Source: Acidobacteria bacterium Ga0077553 (lineage in GTDB: Bacteria; Acidobacteriota; Terriglobia; Bryobacterales; Bryobacteraceae). Taken from it: 52,734 nt of DNA. The stretch's first letter is position 1; each line of letters begins with the position of its first letter. Under the pieces are notes generated by a model. That model saw only the letters and a program-made list of their open reading frames with translations, made no database searches and was not told where the DNA came from. Location: NCBI GenBank assembly GCA_001464575.1, contig LNFE01000190.1, positions 1-52,734 of the forward strand, in the 5' to 3' direction. The position numbers and the translations under genes were made by a program. Positions 41,798-51,167 of this stretch are shown here, one piece after another.

Positions 41798-43671
41798 TCG
41801 GCCGGGTGGTGGGCACGTATCAAATTGTCGAGAAGATCGGCGAAGGCGGGATGGGTACCGTGTACCGCGCCGTCGATCAATTGGTGGAACGCCAGGTGGC
41901 CATCAAGGTACTCCGCCCGGATATCGCCCGGAACGCCGAACTCTTCGAACGCTTCCGGACGGAAGCCGTGGCCCTGGCCCGCCTGAATCATCCGTCCATT
42001 GCCACGCTGTACAGCTTCTTCCCGCAGGAAGGCGAACTGTTCATGGCGATGGAGTTTGTGCCGGGCTCCACGCTCGAGCGCCTGCTGCAGCATACCGGCC
42101 GGCTGCCATGGCAGCAGGCGGTTGGCTATCTGCTCTGGATCCTGGAGGCCGTCCGCCACGCCCATCAAATGGGCATTCTGCACCGCGACCTGAAGCCAGC
42201 CAACATCATGCTCACGCCGGATGGCCGCGTGAAGGTGACAGACTTCGGCATCGCCCGCATCCTGAACACCGGCGGCCAAACCCGCGAGGCCCGCGTGGTG
42301 GGAACGCTCGAATATCTCGCGCCGGAACGCGCCCTCGGACAACCCGCCGACGCCCGCAGCGACATCTATTCGCTCGGCGTCGTTTTTTACGAAATGCTCA
42401 CCGGGCGTCTGCCCTTTCAGGCCGACACGGACTTCGCCATGCTGCGGGCCCAGGTGGAAGAGGCGCCCCCCGCTCCCCATCAACTAGGCATCCAACTTCC
42501 CGCCTCCATTGAAGCGACGCTCATGCGGGCCTTGGCCAAGGACCCGAACCACCGCTTCCCGGACGCCGCCACCTTTGCGGCTGAGTTCCAAGAGGCCGTG
42601 CGCACCACTGGATTCCCCATCACCTTCCCGAAGCAGACGCAAGTGGCCAAACCGGCGAGCCAGCCCAAGCCGACGTTCCAACACAAGGAGTTGGCTATCT
42701 TCGCCGCCTCCATCGGGGCGTTGATCCTGCTCGCCGTCAGCGTCTGGGGCGTGAAACTCTATCTCGATAAGAGCCGTCAGGAAAAGGCCGCCGCCGCGGA
42801 AGCCGCCAGTCAACCGTGGCCTCCTCCCCCACCGAAAGAGTCGCAAGTCGCGCCGATCGCTCCCGAAGTAATCCTCCCCCCGCAGCCCGCCGCGGAACCA
42901 ATGCCCGCGGAGCCCCCACCGGTGCAGCCGCCAACACCACCCGCCCGGGCCACCATTCTGGCCGTTCTCAACGAAGGCGGACCCGGTCCGCTCACGTTCC
43001 CCAGCATCCGCCGGTCGCTTACGCTCGGCCCCACCGTGCAAGGCACCATCAGCAACGCGATCCTCGAACGCGGCGTAAACTTCCGGATGAGTCCCCAGCA
43101 AGCGGCCGATCTGCGAGCCGTGGGCGCTTTGCCGGCCCTGCTGCAGGTCATCGCGAACTCCTTTCGCGACCCATCCCCGGCCAGGCCGCAGGCCCCTCCC
43201 CCTGAGCCGGTTGCGAGCTTCACCCCGCCGCCCGCCCCACTGCCCACCAAGCCCGAACCAGCGCCCGAACCGGCGCCCCCGCCCGCGTCAAAGCCTCGCG
43301 TACCCTTTCGCTTGTCGGAGGTGAAGCACCTCTACCTCAAACCACTTGATGAAGCCTTCGACGACGCACTCCGCCGTGAGATCTCCGACGAACTCGGCGG
43401 CCGCGTCGAAATCGTGAATTCCGCTGGCCGCGCCGAGGCAGTGTTGGACGTCGACATCGAGGAAGAAGGCGGCGGCAAAGTGGCCGCGGCCGGCCGCATC
43501 TTCGGCCTGAAAAACAAGGTCCGCGCGAAAGCCCGCGTCCGGACGCGCGTAGACAACAAAGTGTTATGGGTGACCGAAGTCGGCGATCGCCAACCGCTCG
43601 GACTGGGCGACACCGCCAAGCGCATCGCCGGCCGCATCGCCAAGCAGCTCCGCTCCGATTGGAAGCAGTGA
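41794..43671 (+). CDS. Receptor-type Ser/Thr protein kinase (PknB-like)
   Basis: The product is 625 residues. The kinase domain at 8-270 has GEGGMGTVY (17-25), Lys38, HRDLKPAN (130-137), DFG (150-152) and LAPERA, so it should be active. One membrane helix lies at about 300-324. The outer part starts with two Pro-rich stretches (about 345-385 and 475-520) and ends in a beta-rich domain (VKHLYLKPLDEAFDDALRRE, VNSAGRAEAVLDVDIEEEGG) that I do not recognise. It is the best candidate for phosphorylating partners of the FHA proteins encoded nearby. Confidence 0.92.
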   Translation: MIGRVVGTYQIVEKIGEGGMGTVYRAVDQLVERQVAIKVLRPDIARNAELFERFRTEAVALARLNHPSIATLYSFFPQEGELFMAMEFVPGSTLERLLQHTGRLPWQQAVGYLLWILEAVRHAHQMGILHRDLKPANIMLTPDGRVKVTDFGIARILNTGGQTREARVVGTLEYLAPERALGQPADARSDIYSLGVVFYEMLTGRLPFQADTDFAMLRAQVEEAPPAPHQLGIQLPASIEATLMRALAKDPNHRFPDAATFAAEFQEAVRTTGFPITFPKQTQVAKPASQPKPTFQHKELAIFAASIGALILLAVSVWGVKLYLDKSRQEKAAAAEAASQPWPPPPPKESQVAPIAPEVILPPQPAAEPMPAEPPPVQPPTPPARATILAVLNEGGPGPLTFPSIRRSLTLGPTVQGTISNAILERGVNFRMSPQQAADLRAVGALPALLQVIANSFRDPSPARPQAPPPEPVASFTPPPAPLPTKPEPAPEPAPPPASKPRVPFRLSEVKHLYLKPLDEAFDDALRREISDELGGRVEIVNSAGRAEAVLDVDIEEEGGGKVAAAGRIFGLKNKVRAKARVRTRVDNKVLWVTEVGDRQPLGLGDTAKRIAGRIAKQLRSDWKQ

Positions 43672-43701
43672 TTCTGCTACCCTATCGATTCCGAGACCAG
43701 C

Positions 43702-44271
43702 ATGAGTAGCGATCACCCGGGCGAAATCTCCCAGTTGTTGGCCCATTGGCGTGCCGGGGACCGTGCGGCTTTCGACCGCATCGTCCCGCTGGTCTATGAC
43801 GAGCTGCATCAGATCGCCTCCGGCCTCATGCGGCGGGAGCGCGATGGCCATACGCTGCAGCCAACCGCCCTGCTCCATGAGCTCTATTTCCGCCTCGCCC
43901 AACAGCGACAGGTGGGCGTCGCCGATCGCGGCCACTTTTTCACCTTTGCCGCCAAACTCATGCGCATGATCCTCGTCGACCACGCCCGCGGCCATCAGGC
44001 ACAACGGCGTGGCGGCAATGCGATCCGCATTCCGCTTTCTGAAGAACTTGCGTGGCTGGGCGAACAGGACTCCGACCTGCTCGATCTCGACCGGGCGCTC
44101 GACCGGTTGGCCGAGTTGGACCCGCGCAAAGCCCAGATCATTGAGTTCCGTTTCTTCCTCGCCTTCACCGTCGAAGAGGTCGCCGAGGCTCTCAACATTT
44201 CCAAGGCCACCGTCGATCGCGACCTGAAGTTCATTCGCGGCTGGCTCTATCGCGAACTTCACGGAACCTAG
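43702..44271 (+). CDS. ECF-type RNA polymerase sigma factor, kinase-associated class
   Basis: The product is 189 residues. Region 2 reads IVPLVYDELHQIASGLMRRE and HFFTFAAKLMRMILVDHARG. Region 4 has TVEEVAEALNISKATVDRDL, then KFIRGWLYREL. This fits the acidobacterial/planctomycetal sigma-70-like class often found beside Ser/Thr kinase genes, where no anti-sigma factor is encoded and phosphorylation is suspected to control activity. It lies between two kinase genes, 30 bases after the first and 25 before the second. Confidence 0.92.
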   Translation: MSSDHPGEISQLLAHWRAGDRAAFDRIVPLVYDELHQIASGLMRRERDGHTLQPTALLHELYFRLAQQRQVGVADRGHFFTFAAKLMRMILVDHARGHQAQRRGGNAIRIPLSEELAWLGEQDSDLLDLDRALDRLAELDPRKAQIIEFRFFLAFTVEEVAEALNISKATVDRDLKFIRGWLYRELHGT

Positions 44272-44296
44272 AGGCGTTTTCGCACGATTTCTCGCT

Positions 44297-45883
44297 ATGT
44301 CAGTGATGCCCTCCAGTCTTCCGAATGCGCCAGTGTGGAAGCCAGATCTCCGCTCGCCCATCTACGTCGGCGGCCAATACCTGCTGCTCGATCAGATCGG
44401 CGAGGGTGCCACTTCCGTCATCTTCAAGGCCCGCGATACGACGACCGAACAGATCGTGGCGTTGAAGGTACTCAAGCAAAAGGCCATGGCTCACGCCCGG
44501 CTATCGGAAGGGTTCAAGCGGGAAATCAAAGTCGGCGAAAAGCTGCGGCATCCAAACGTTGTCGAAATCTATGGCGCCGGGGTGCACGAAGGCTGGACCT
44601 ACCTGGTGATGGAGTACGTCGCCGGCCGCAGCCTCGACAGCTATCTGGCGCTAACGCGTACGCTCTCCTTGCCCGAAGTCGAATCTCTCTGCCGGCAGTT
44701 CTTCGGCGCGCTCAGCGCCATCCACGCGCTGGGCATTGTCCATCGCGACATCAAGCCGAACAATCTCATGCTTCGGCCCGATGGCGTGTGGAAGCTGATG
44801 GACTTTGGAACCTCGAAGGAACTGCATGCGCCGCGCACGGTGGGGCCATCGCTCGGCACACCGGATTACATGAGTCCCGAGCAACTCTCTGACATGCCAG
44901 AGACCCAGGCGAGCGATATCTACTCGGCGGGTATGGTGCTTTATGAAGCGCTTACCGGTGCTTCTCCATTCCCCGGCTGGAGCCTCATCGACCGTTGTAC
45001 GAAGCCCGCCCCGCCCTTCCGCGATAAGCGCCCGGACGTTCCGCCGTGGCTCGAACAGATGTTGCTCTGTTGTCTGCAACCCCAACCAGAGCGGCGGTTT
45101 CAGAACGCCGATGCTATTTTGATGAGCCTCGGGTCCTTCGCCCCGGTGGCGGCCTACGCCGCGCCGGAGACGCCCGTCACCGCGCCGGTCACGTTTCGTC
45201 CCTTGGCGGACCTGCTCACCGATGGCCCAGCCGAGGTGGGTACGCTCGTCAACCTGCTGGTCGCCGTGCTCGAAGCGCTCACGAAGATCGATGCCCGGCA
45301 CGATCCCGTCACGCCTTACTCCATCCGATTCTCCTCCACGGGCCAGATTGAGATCGGCTCCCACGGAGCGACCGGCCGCAGAGACACCATGATGGTCTCG
45401 ATGCCGAAGTACGCCGCGCCGGAACTCCTCCGCAACCAGCCGGTGGACACCGTCAAGGCCGACCTCTACGCGTTGGGCTTTATGGCCTATGAACTGTTCC
45501 TGGGCCGCAAGGCCTTTGCTCGGGAGTTCCCGGGAATGGAAGAGGTGGGCTCGGGGCTGCCCTGGATGGAATGGCACAGCGACCCCGCGAAGCCCGCGCG
45601 GCCCTTGACCACCTTGATCGGCGGTATCCCGACGCCTTTGACGGACCTGTTGAACCGCATGATGGACAAGGACGCCGCCAAGCGTCCCGCGTCCTATGCA
45701 GAGGCGTTGGAGCACCTCCGCAAGCTGCTCGTGCGCACCCAGTCAACCCAGCAAATCCGCTCCCTGGCCGGCGCACCGGCAAAGCCCGCCGCCAGCACCG
45801 CCTGGCCCGTCGCCTTGGTCACCGCCCTGACGCTGGGCGCCGTGCTTTTCGCCGTGTACTACTACGTCTCCCACCTACCCTGA
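44297..45883 (+). CDS. Ser/Thr kinase with a second, degenerate kinase C-lobe
   Basis: The product is 528 residues. The first kinase domain (about 27-280) has GEGATSVIF, Lys57, HRDIKPNN (149-156), DFG (169-171) and YMSPEQ, so it is probably active. From about 301 a second stretch follows the plan of a kinase C-lobe: LLVAVLEALTKIDARH, then KYAAPELLRNQPVDTVKADL (371-390) and YALGFMAYELFLGRKAF. There is no N-lobe; the HRD position reads HDPVTPYSI and no DFG is present, so this part is catalytically dead. A C-terminal membrane helix lies at 504-524. Confidence 0.88.
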   Translation: MSVMPSSLPNAPVWKPDLRSPIYVGGQYLLLDQIGEGATSVIFKARDTTTEQIVALKVLKQKAMAHARLSEGFKREIKVGEKLRHPNVVEIYGAGVHEGWTYLVMEYVAGRSLDSYLALTRTLSLPEVESLCRQFFGALSAIHALGIVHRDIKPNNLMLRPDGVWKLMDFGTSKELHAPRTVGPSLGTPDYMSPEQLSDMPETQASDIYSAGMVLYEALTGASPFPGWSLIDRCTKPAPPFRDKRPDVPPWLEQMLLCCLQPQPERRFQNADAILMSLGSFAPVAAYAAPETPVTAPVTFRPLADLLTDGPAEVGTLVNLLVAVLEALTKIDARHDPVTPYSIRFSSTGQIEIGSHGATGRRDTMMVSMPKYAAPELLRNQPVDTVKADLYALGFMAYELFLGRKAFAREFPGMEEVGSGLPWMEWHSDPAKPARPLTTLIGGIPTPLTDLLNRMMDKDAAKRPASYAEALEHLRKLLVRTQSTQQIRSLAGAPAKPAASTAWPVALVTALTLGAVLFAVYYYVSHLP

Positions 45884-45897
45884 TACCCTCTCAAGGT

Positions 45898-47481
45898 ATG
45901 CACAGGCTACCTCTTCTTGGTCTGCTGGCCGCCGTCGCCATGGCTCAGGATCTCGTCTTGATTCCGGTTCGACCCGGCACGCAACCCTTTCTACTCGGCA
46001 AGACCGAAGTGACGCAGGAGAGCTATCAGGCCATCACCGGCCAGAACCCTTCGTTCTATCCGGGCCCCACGCGGCCGGTGGAAACCGTCTCCTGGTGGGA
46101 CGCGCTTCGCTATTGCAACCTGCGCAGTCAGAAGGAAGGGCTCACCCCGGTATACGACCTGGCCACCGGTCGCCCCAACCCCTCCGCCAACGGCTACCGC
46201 TTGCCGACCGAGTCCGAGTGGGGCGCCGCGCTAGGAACGGAACAGACGCCCGGCCGCTTGGCGACCACGGAAACCAAGAGCGTGGCGCGGCTGAAGGAGT
46301 CGCTCGAAAAAGGAACGGCTCCCGTCGGCTCCTTTCCGGCTAACCGGAACGGGGTGCATGATCTGCTGGGCAATGTCTGGGAATGGTGCCAGAACTGGTT
46401 CGACCCGGCGGCACCGGACGCCAATCCGGCGCAAGGGGTGGAGCGAGCCCTGCGCGGCGGCGGCTTTCTGACGCCCGCCTCGGGCTGGACCAAAGGCTTC
46501 CGCTCCTCCTTTCCGCCGGACCGGCGCAGCCGCTATACCGGCTTCCGAGTCGCCCGCAATGCACCGGCCAATGCGCCCACACCACTGCGCTCCGCGGCTG
46601 GCCTCCGCGAAAAATGGATGAAGCTGCTCGGCCAACCCACCGGCCCCGCGCCGGCGCCCAGCTTCACCCGCGTGGAGGCGTTCCCCGGCGTGGAACTCGG
46701 CTATCTGCAAGTGGAGAAGGACTACTCCGAAAAGATCCTCGTGATGCGGCCGGCGAACGCGGGGAACAAGCCGCTGCCGGTGGTGATCGTGCCGTTCTAT
46801 GATGTGGACGCCCCGGCGGGCCGCAACCTGGGCGGCCGCAACTTCGCGCCGCCCGGCGTGCGCAATTTCGCCCAGCACGCCGTCGACCGCGGCTTCATGG
46901 CCGTGGCCATCCGCTGGTTCGGTGAGAGCTATGGCGAAAGCTACACGGAGGCGGTGGCCAATCTGGCATTGCGCCATCCCGGCGTCACCGGCCTCGGCAA
47001 GTGGGTCTGGGATGCGCAGCGCCTAGTCGACTACCTGCATACGCGGCCGGATGTAGACAAGGAGCGGATCGCGATGATTGGCCACTCGCTCGGCGGCAAG
47101 ATGACCTTGTATGCGGCGGCGCTTGATCCTCGCATCCATGTCGCCGTGACGTCGGAGCCAGGCATCGGCTTCAGCTTTTCGAACTACGAGGATTTCTGGT
47201 ACTGGGGCGAGCGCATCCGCGACATCCCGCCCGGCACCGACCAGCACGAGTTGATCGGATTGCTCGCGCCGCGGCCGTTTTTCCTCATCGCCGGCGACTC
47301 CGCGGACAACGATAAGGGTCTCGAGTTTCTGGCCGCCGCGCGGCCGCTCTACCGGGATCCGGATCGGCTCGGTTTCTACAATCACCGCACCGGGCACTCG
47401 CCTACGCCGGAGGCGGTGTCGCAAGCGATGGATTGGATTGCCCGCTGGCTCGGCGCAGCGGCTGGAACCGCCAGTAAGTAA
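45898..47481 (+). CDS. Exported fusion: FGE-like (SUMF1) domain plus alpha/beta hydrolase
   Basis: The product is 527 residues with a leader MHRLPLLGLLAAVAMAQ. The first domain (about 18-220) is of formylglycine-generating-enzyme type: GKTEVTQESYQAITG, PVETVSWWDALRYCN, GYRLPTESEW, GNVWEW and RYTGFRVAR. The catalytic cysteine pair of true aerobic FGE should lie in the segment RGGGFLTPASGWTKGFRSSF, which has no cysteine, so sulfatase activation is unlikely. The second domain (about 255-520) is a dienelactone/acetylxylan esterase-like hydrolase with GHSLGG (Ser397), Asp in AGDSADND and His in RTGHSP. The ATG at 45898 follows the kinase gene by 14 bases. The 3' end overlaps the convergent gene by 80 bases. 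Confidence 0.85.
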   Translation: MHRLPLLGLLAAVAMAQDLVLIPVRPGTQPFLLGKTEVTQESYQAITGQNPSFYPGPTRPVETVSWWDALRYCNLRSQKEGLTPVYDLATGRPNPSANGYRLPTESEWGAALGTEQTPGRLATTETKSVARLKESLEKGTAPVGSFPANRNGVHDLLGNVWEWCQNWFDPAAPDANPAQGVERALRGGGFLTPASGWTKGFRSSFPPDRRSRYTGFRVARNAPANAPTPLRSAAGLREKWMKLLGQPTGPAPAPSFTRVEAFPGVELGYLQVEKDYSEKILVMRPANAGNKPLPVVIVPFYDVDAPAGRNLGGRNFAPPGVRNFAQHAVDRGFMAVAIRWFGESYGESYTEAVANLALRHPGVTGLGKWVWDAQRLVDYLHTRPDVDKERIAMIGHSLGGKMTLYAAALDPRIHVAVTSEPGIGFSFSNYEDFWYWGERIRDIPPGTDQHELIGLLAPRPFFLIAGDSADNDKGLEFLAAARPLYRDPDRLGFYNHRTGHSPTPEAVSQAMDWIARWLGAAAGTASK

Positions 47482-48637
47482 GCGACCGCCACGCCCACTC
47501 CGCGGGGCCGTAGCGGAAGTACCGCAGCCAGATCGGCGACCAGGTCAGGTTGATCGCCCACATGCCCAGCACCACCCAATACAACTGCGCCCGTTCCAGG
47601 CGAGCGAACTGGCCCAGCCCATAGCCATTGAAGAAGAGCGTGAGCAGCACCGACGTGAGCAGATAGTTCGAAAGAGCCAGTTGCCCCACGGCGGCCAAGG
47701 GCTGGATGAACCAGCGAACGCCCGCCTTGACGAGGATCATGACCACACCGATATAGCCGGCGGCGACCAGGAACCGCCCGGGGTCTTGCGTGGACGCGAT
47801 GTAAAGAAAGTAGTCGGGAATCCGGAAGCCCGTGGCGTGCCACTGCGACGCCGCCCAATAGTTCAGTGGGATGCCCAACGCAAAACCGGCCGCGGCCATG
47901 CCTCCGCAAAAGCGCACACTACGCGAAGCATCGAAGATACCGGCCCGCGCCAAGCCCAGGCCCAGCACGAACATGCCCAGCACATCGAGAAAGATGAACT
48001 GGAAGAACATGGGGCCCTCGAATTCGTAGGCCTCCCGCGTCCGCATCAGAAGATTGTCCACGTAGTCGCCCCGATGTACCCGGATCTGAGCATCCACTTG
48101 GGCTGCGGAAGGAGCAAAGAGTTTCTCCATCTGAGCCCACTCGGCGCCGCCCTTCTGTTGCATCTCCCGCATCGCGAAGGCTCCACCCAGGTTCCACAAC
48201 GAGTGCAGCACCAGGATGATGGCCCCCGCCCAAATCAGCTTCTTCGTCGAAAGCTTGCGCAGCGGAAACAGCAAGAGTCCAATGACGCCGTATGAATAGA
48301 GGATGTCGCCGGACCAGATGAGGTGGGCGTGCAGCAGGCCGATCACTATGAGCCAAAGCGTCCGGCGATAGTAGAGTTTTGCCCGGTCCTCTTCCGGCAG
48401 CCGGGAAAGAAATACATCAAAGCTGGCGGCAAACAGCAGCGAAAAAATCGCCCGCATCTTGCCATCCCACATCACGGTCGCGACGTACCACATCGTTAGA
48501 TTCGCGCCCGTCGCTCCGCCATAAACGGCGGGATTCATGTAGGCCGCAAACGGCAAGCCGAACGACACGATGTTCATCAGCAGAATCCCCAGCAGCGAGA
48601 ACCCGCGCAGGACATCCAACGAAACGATCCGGTCCAT
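47402..48637 (-). CDS. DUF418/YeiB-family membrane protein
   Basis: The product is 411 residues from an ATG at 48637. It opens MDRIVSLDVLRGFSLLGILL, the YeiB-type signature, and has about 8-10 membrane helices. The C-terminal DUF418 region contains VGQLALSNYLLTSVLLTLFF and WSPIWLRYFRYGPAEWAWRS, both typical. The function of the family is not established; it resembles acyltransferase-like membrane proteins. An upstream ATG at 48652 (MIERT...) would overlap the permease gene by 8 bases and is a possible start. The 3' end is antisense to the hydrolase-fusion gene for 80 bases. Confidence 0.83.
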   Translation of the reverse strand: MDRIVSLDVLRGFSLLGILLMNIVSFGLPFAAYMNPAVYGGATGANLTMWYVATVMWDGKMRAIFSLLFAASFDVFLSRLPEEDRAKLYYRRTLWLIVIGLLHAHLIWSGDILYSYGVIGLLLFPLRKLSTKKLIWAGAIILVLHSLWNLGGAFAMREMQQKGGAEWAQMEKLFAPSAAQVDAQIRVHRGDYVDNLLMRTREAYEFEGPMFFQFIFLDVLGMFVLGLGLARAGIFDASRSVRFCGGMAAAGFALGIPLNYWAASQWHATGFRIPDYFLYIASTQDPGRFLVAAGYIGVVMILVKAGVRWFIQPLAAVGQLALSNYLLTSVLLTLFFNGYGLGQFARLERAQLYWVVLGMWAINLTWSPIWLRYFRYGPAEWAWRSLTYWRFQPLRRASGQSNPSLATPPPA

Positions 48638-48644
48638 AGTCCGC

Positions 48645-51059
48645 TCAATCATAGCGCAGAGCAATCAACGGATCGATCCGGGTGGCACGCCGGGCCGGGT
48701 AGAACGCGGCGAGCGAACCGATCGTGCAGAGCGCCGCCGCGGCCATCGCCATCGTAAGGAAGCCAAGTTCGGCCCCACCGGCCAACAGCGGGCCGAGCAG
48801 GCGCACCATCAAAACCGATAGCGCCAACCCGCCCACGGCCCCGGCGGCAATGAGCATGGCCGCCCGCCGCAGCAATCCGGCCACGGCTTGCCACGGCGTT
48901 GCGCCAATCGCCATCCGGATGCCAATCTCGCGCGATCGTTGCGAGATGGCATAGGCCATCAGGCCGAAGATCCCGGCCGAGGCCATCAACAGCGAGAGGA
49001 CCGCGAAGGTGGAAAGCGCACCCGCGGCCACTCGACTGGGCAGCAGAGCCAGCCGAAGGTGGTCGCGCAGCGGCCCTTCGTTAAACACGGCGACCGCCGG
49101 ATCGAGCCGGCGCACCGCCTCGCGCAACCGGCGCTGCGTCTCCGCTTCCGGCGCGTCGCTCCGCCCCAGCAACACCACGCGATTAGCCGGACTTTGGCGA
49201 AGCGGCCGGAAGAGCGCCGGAGTCGGGCCTTCAGTCAGCGACCGGTGTTTGCCATCTTCGACGATGCCCACCACCTCGATCCACTCCCCATCGTCCGAAA
49301 AACGAACCCGCCGCGCGAAGGGCCGGTCCGCCGGAAGAAAGCGTCGCGCGAACGTCCCGTTGACCACCATCACCGGCGCCTTATCGGCTTCGCTAAACAA
49401 GCGCCCGGCCAGCAGCCGCGTTCCCGCCGCGGCAAAATATCCAGGGCTGGCGCTATACTCCGCCGCCAGAGGCAGTTCGGCTGTCGACTTCGGCGCATCG
49501 CCCTCTAAACGAATCGTGGTCGACGAACTCTCAATACTCAGGGGAAGCGTGGAGATCAACCCCGCAGTGACGCCCGCCTCTTCGAGCACCCGCCGCTGGA
49601 AAGGTTCCCGCTTCTCCCGTGGGTAGCCCTGCAACTCCAGGTCGAAAGCCAGCATGGCGGCGCCCTCCGGCCGGAAGCCAAGATCGAACGTAACCGCATT
49701 CCGCAGTCCCTGTACAGCCAGTAACGCCCCCGTCAAGGGCACCAGCGTACCCGCTACCTGCAGGCCGACCAGAACATCCCGAAGTTGCCACCGGCGCGAG
49801 CTTTGGCCCACTCCGCCCGACTTTAGTCCTTCGAGCACGTTCATCCTCGCGGCCCGCCATCCCGGCGCCAACCCGCAAAAGAGGCAAGTCGCCAGACTCA
49901 GGCCGGCGCAGAAGGCGATGATCCAATAGTCCAGCGAAAGTTCCAATTGCACCGGCAAATCCATCTTCGGCATGGCCGCCACCAGTGCGGCGTTCAGCCA
50001 AGCCGCCAGCAGCAGGCCCGCCCCGCCGCCCAGCGCCGAAAGCACCAGACTCTCGACGAAATGCTGCCGCAACAGGCGCGAAGCCCCAGCCCCCAAGGCA
50101 AGATAGATCGCGGTCTCCCGCGCCCGGTCCGCCGCCCGCGCCAGCAACAGGCCCGCAATGTTGCTGCAGGCAATCAACAGAACCAGTCCAGTCACTGCCA
50201 GCAGCGCCGTCGAGAACCCGAGCGAAGGTCCCCGCAGGTATCCGCCCAACAGTCCGGGAGGGGTCAGCCCGATCGCCAACCCTCGATTGGTGTTCGGGTA
50301 GGCCTCTCCCAACTCGCGGGCGATCCGCTGCAGGTCGCTCCCGGCCTGCACTAAGCTCACGCCCGGCTTCAATCGTCCCAGCACGAACATGTTCTCAGAG
50401 GCACGCTGCTCGAGTGAAGGGTAACTCGGTTCAATTTGAGGCTGCATCATCATCGGCACCCAAACGTCACAGCGAACCAATTTCTCCGTTCCGTTGAAGC
50501 CGGGCGGCGCAACGCCAATCACGGTGTACTCGCGCCCATTCAGGATCACTCGGCGGCCAATGGCCGTAGCATCCGCCGCGAAACGCTTTACCCACGTCGC
50601 GTGGCTCAGCACCACTACCGGATGCGCGCCGGGATTTCGATCGTCATCCGGGCTCAAGAGACGGCCCAGATGGGGATTGATGCCGAGCATCGGAAAGTAG
50701 TTGCCCGACGCGAGGTAGCCCCACAGCCGTTCCGCCCGTCCTTCGGCGCCCAGGCTGATGGCCGCCACCCGGTACGCGGCCAAGTCCGTGAACGACGTAT
50801 TCCGGTCTCGAAAATCCTTGTAGTTCGGATAGGAGAATGCCGGGCTAACGTCTCCTCGTCCCACCGAATCGAGCGAGTACAACTCCTCAGGACGGTCCAC
50901 GGGAAGCGGCCGAAGAATGGCGTTTGAGAATAAACTGAACACCGCCGTATTGGCCCCGATACACAGGGCCAAAATTCCCGTGACGGCCAAGGTGAAACCC
51001 GGACGTTGGCGCAGCCGCCGCAGAGCAAGTTTCAGGTCGAGCGAAAAGTCCGTGGCCAT
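48645..51059 (-). CDS. ABC transporter permease of the acidobacterial duplicated (ADOP) type
   Basis: The product is 804 residues with two MacB/FtsX-like halves. The N-terminus DLKLALRRLRQRPGFTLAVT is followed by a membrane helix, a periplasmic MacB-type core domain (PNYKDFRDRNTSFTDLAAYR, VVVLSHATWVKRF, NGREYTVIGVAPPGFNG) and three helices. The pattern then repeats, and the end, GPLLAGGAELGFLTMAMAAA then ATRIDPLIALRYD, is the ADOP ending. These duplicated orphan permeases are abundant in Acidobacteria and usually lack an adjacent ATPase gene, as here. Transported substrate and partner are unknown. Confidence 0.92.
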   Translation of the reverse strand: MATDFSLDLKLALRRLRQRPGFTLAVTGILALCIGANTAVFSLFSNAILRPLPVDRPEELYSLDSVGRGDVSPAFSYPNYKDFRDRNTSFTDLAAYRVAAISLGAEGRAERLWGYLASGNYFPMLGINPHLGRLLSPDDDRNPGAHPVVVLSHATWVKRFAADATAIGRRVILNGREYTVIGVAPPGFNGTEKLVRCDVWVPMMMQPQIEPSYPSLEQRASENMFVLGRLKPGVSLVQAGSDLQRIARELGEAYPNTNRGLAIGLTPPGLLGGYLRGPSLGFSTALLAVTGLVLLIACSNIAGLLLARAADRARETAIYLALGAGASRLLRQHFVESLVLSALGGGAGLLLAAWLNAALVAAMPKMDLPVQLELSLDYWIIAFCAGLSLATCLFCGLAPGWRAARMNVLEGLKSGGVGQSSRRWQLRDVLVGLQVAGTLVPLTGALLAVQGLRNAVTFDLGFRPEGAAMLAFDLELQGYPREKREPFQRRVLEEAGVTAGLISTLPLSIESSSTTIRLEGDAPKSTAELPLAAEYSASPGYFAAAGTRLLAGRLFSEADKAPVMVVNGTFARRFLPADRPFARRVRFSDDGEWIEVVGIVEDGKHRSLTEGPTPALFRPLRQSPANRVVLLGRSDAPEAETQRRLREAVRRLDPAVAVFNEGPLRDHLRLALLPSRVAAGALSTFAVLSLLMASAGIFGLMAYAISQRSREIGIRMAIGATPWQAVAGLLRRAAMLIAAGAVGGLALSVLMVRLLGPLLAGGAELGFLTMAMAAAALCTIGSLAAFYPARRATRIDPLIALRYD

Positions 51060-51167
51060 GCGCCGGAGTGTTGCAAGACGGAGGCCGCCAGTAAATTCTT
51101 TAGAACCACCGAGCGGCTCTACCGGGACGTGCGGGCGTGGGACGCCGCTGTCCGCGACCGAACACCC

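Noticed and set aside
21879..45883. Type VI secretion as the reason for FHA, kinase and phosphatase genes
   Set aside because: No TssB/C sheath, Hcp, VgrG, ClpV or TssJ/L/M is present, and the core genes are plainly T3SS.
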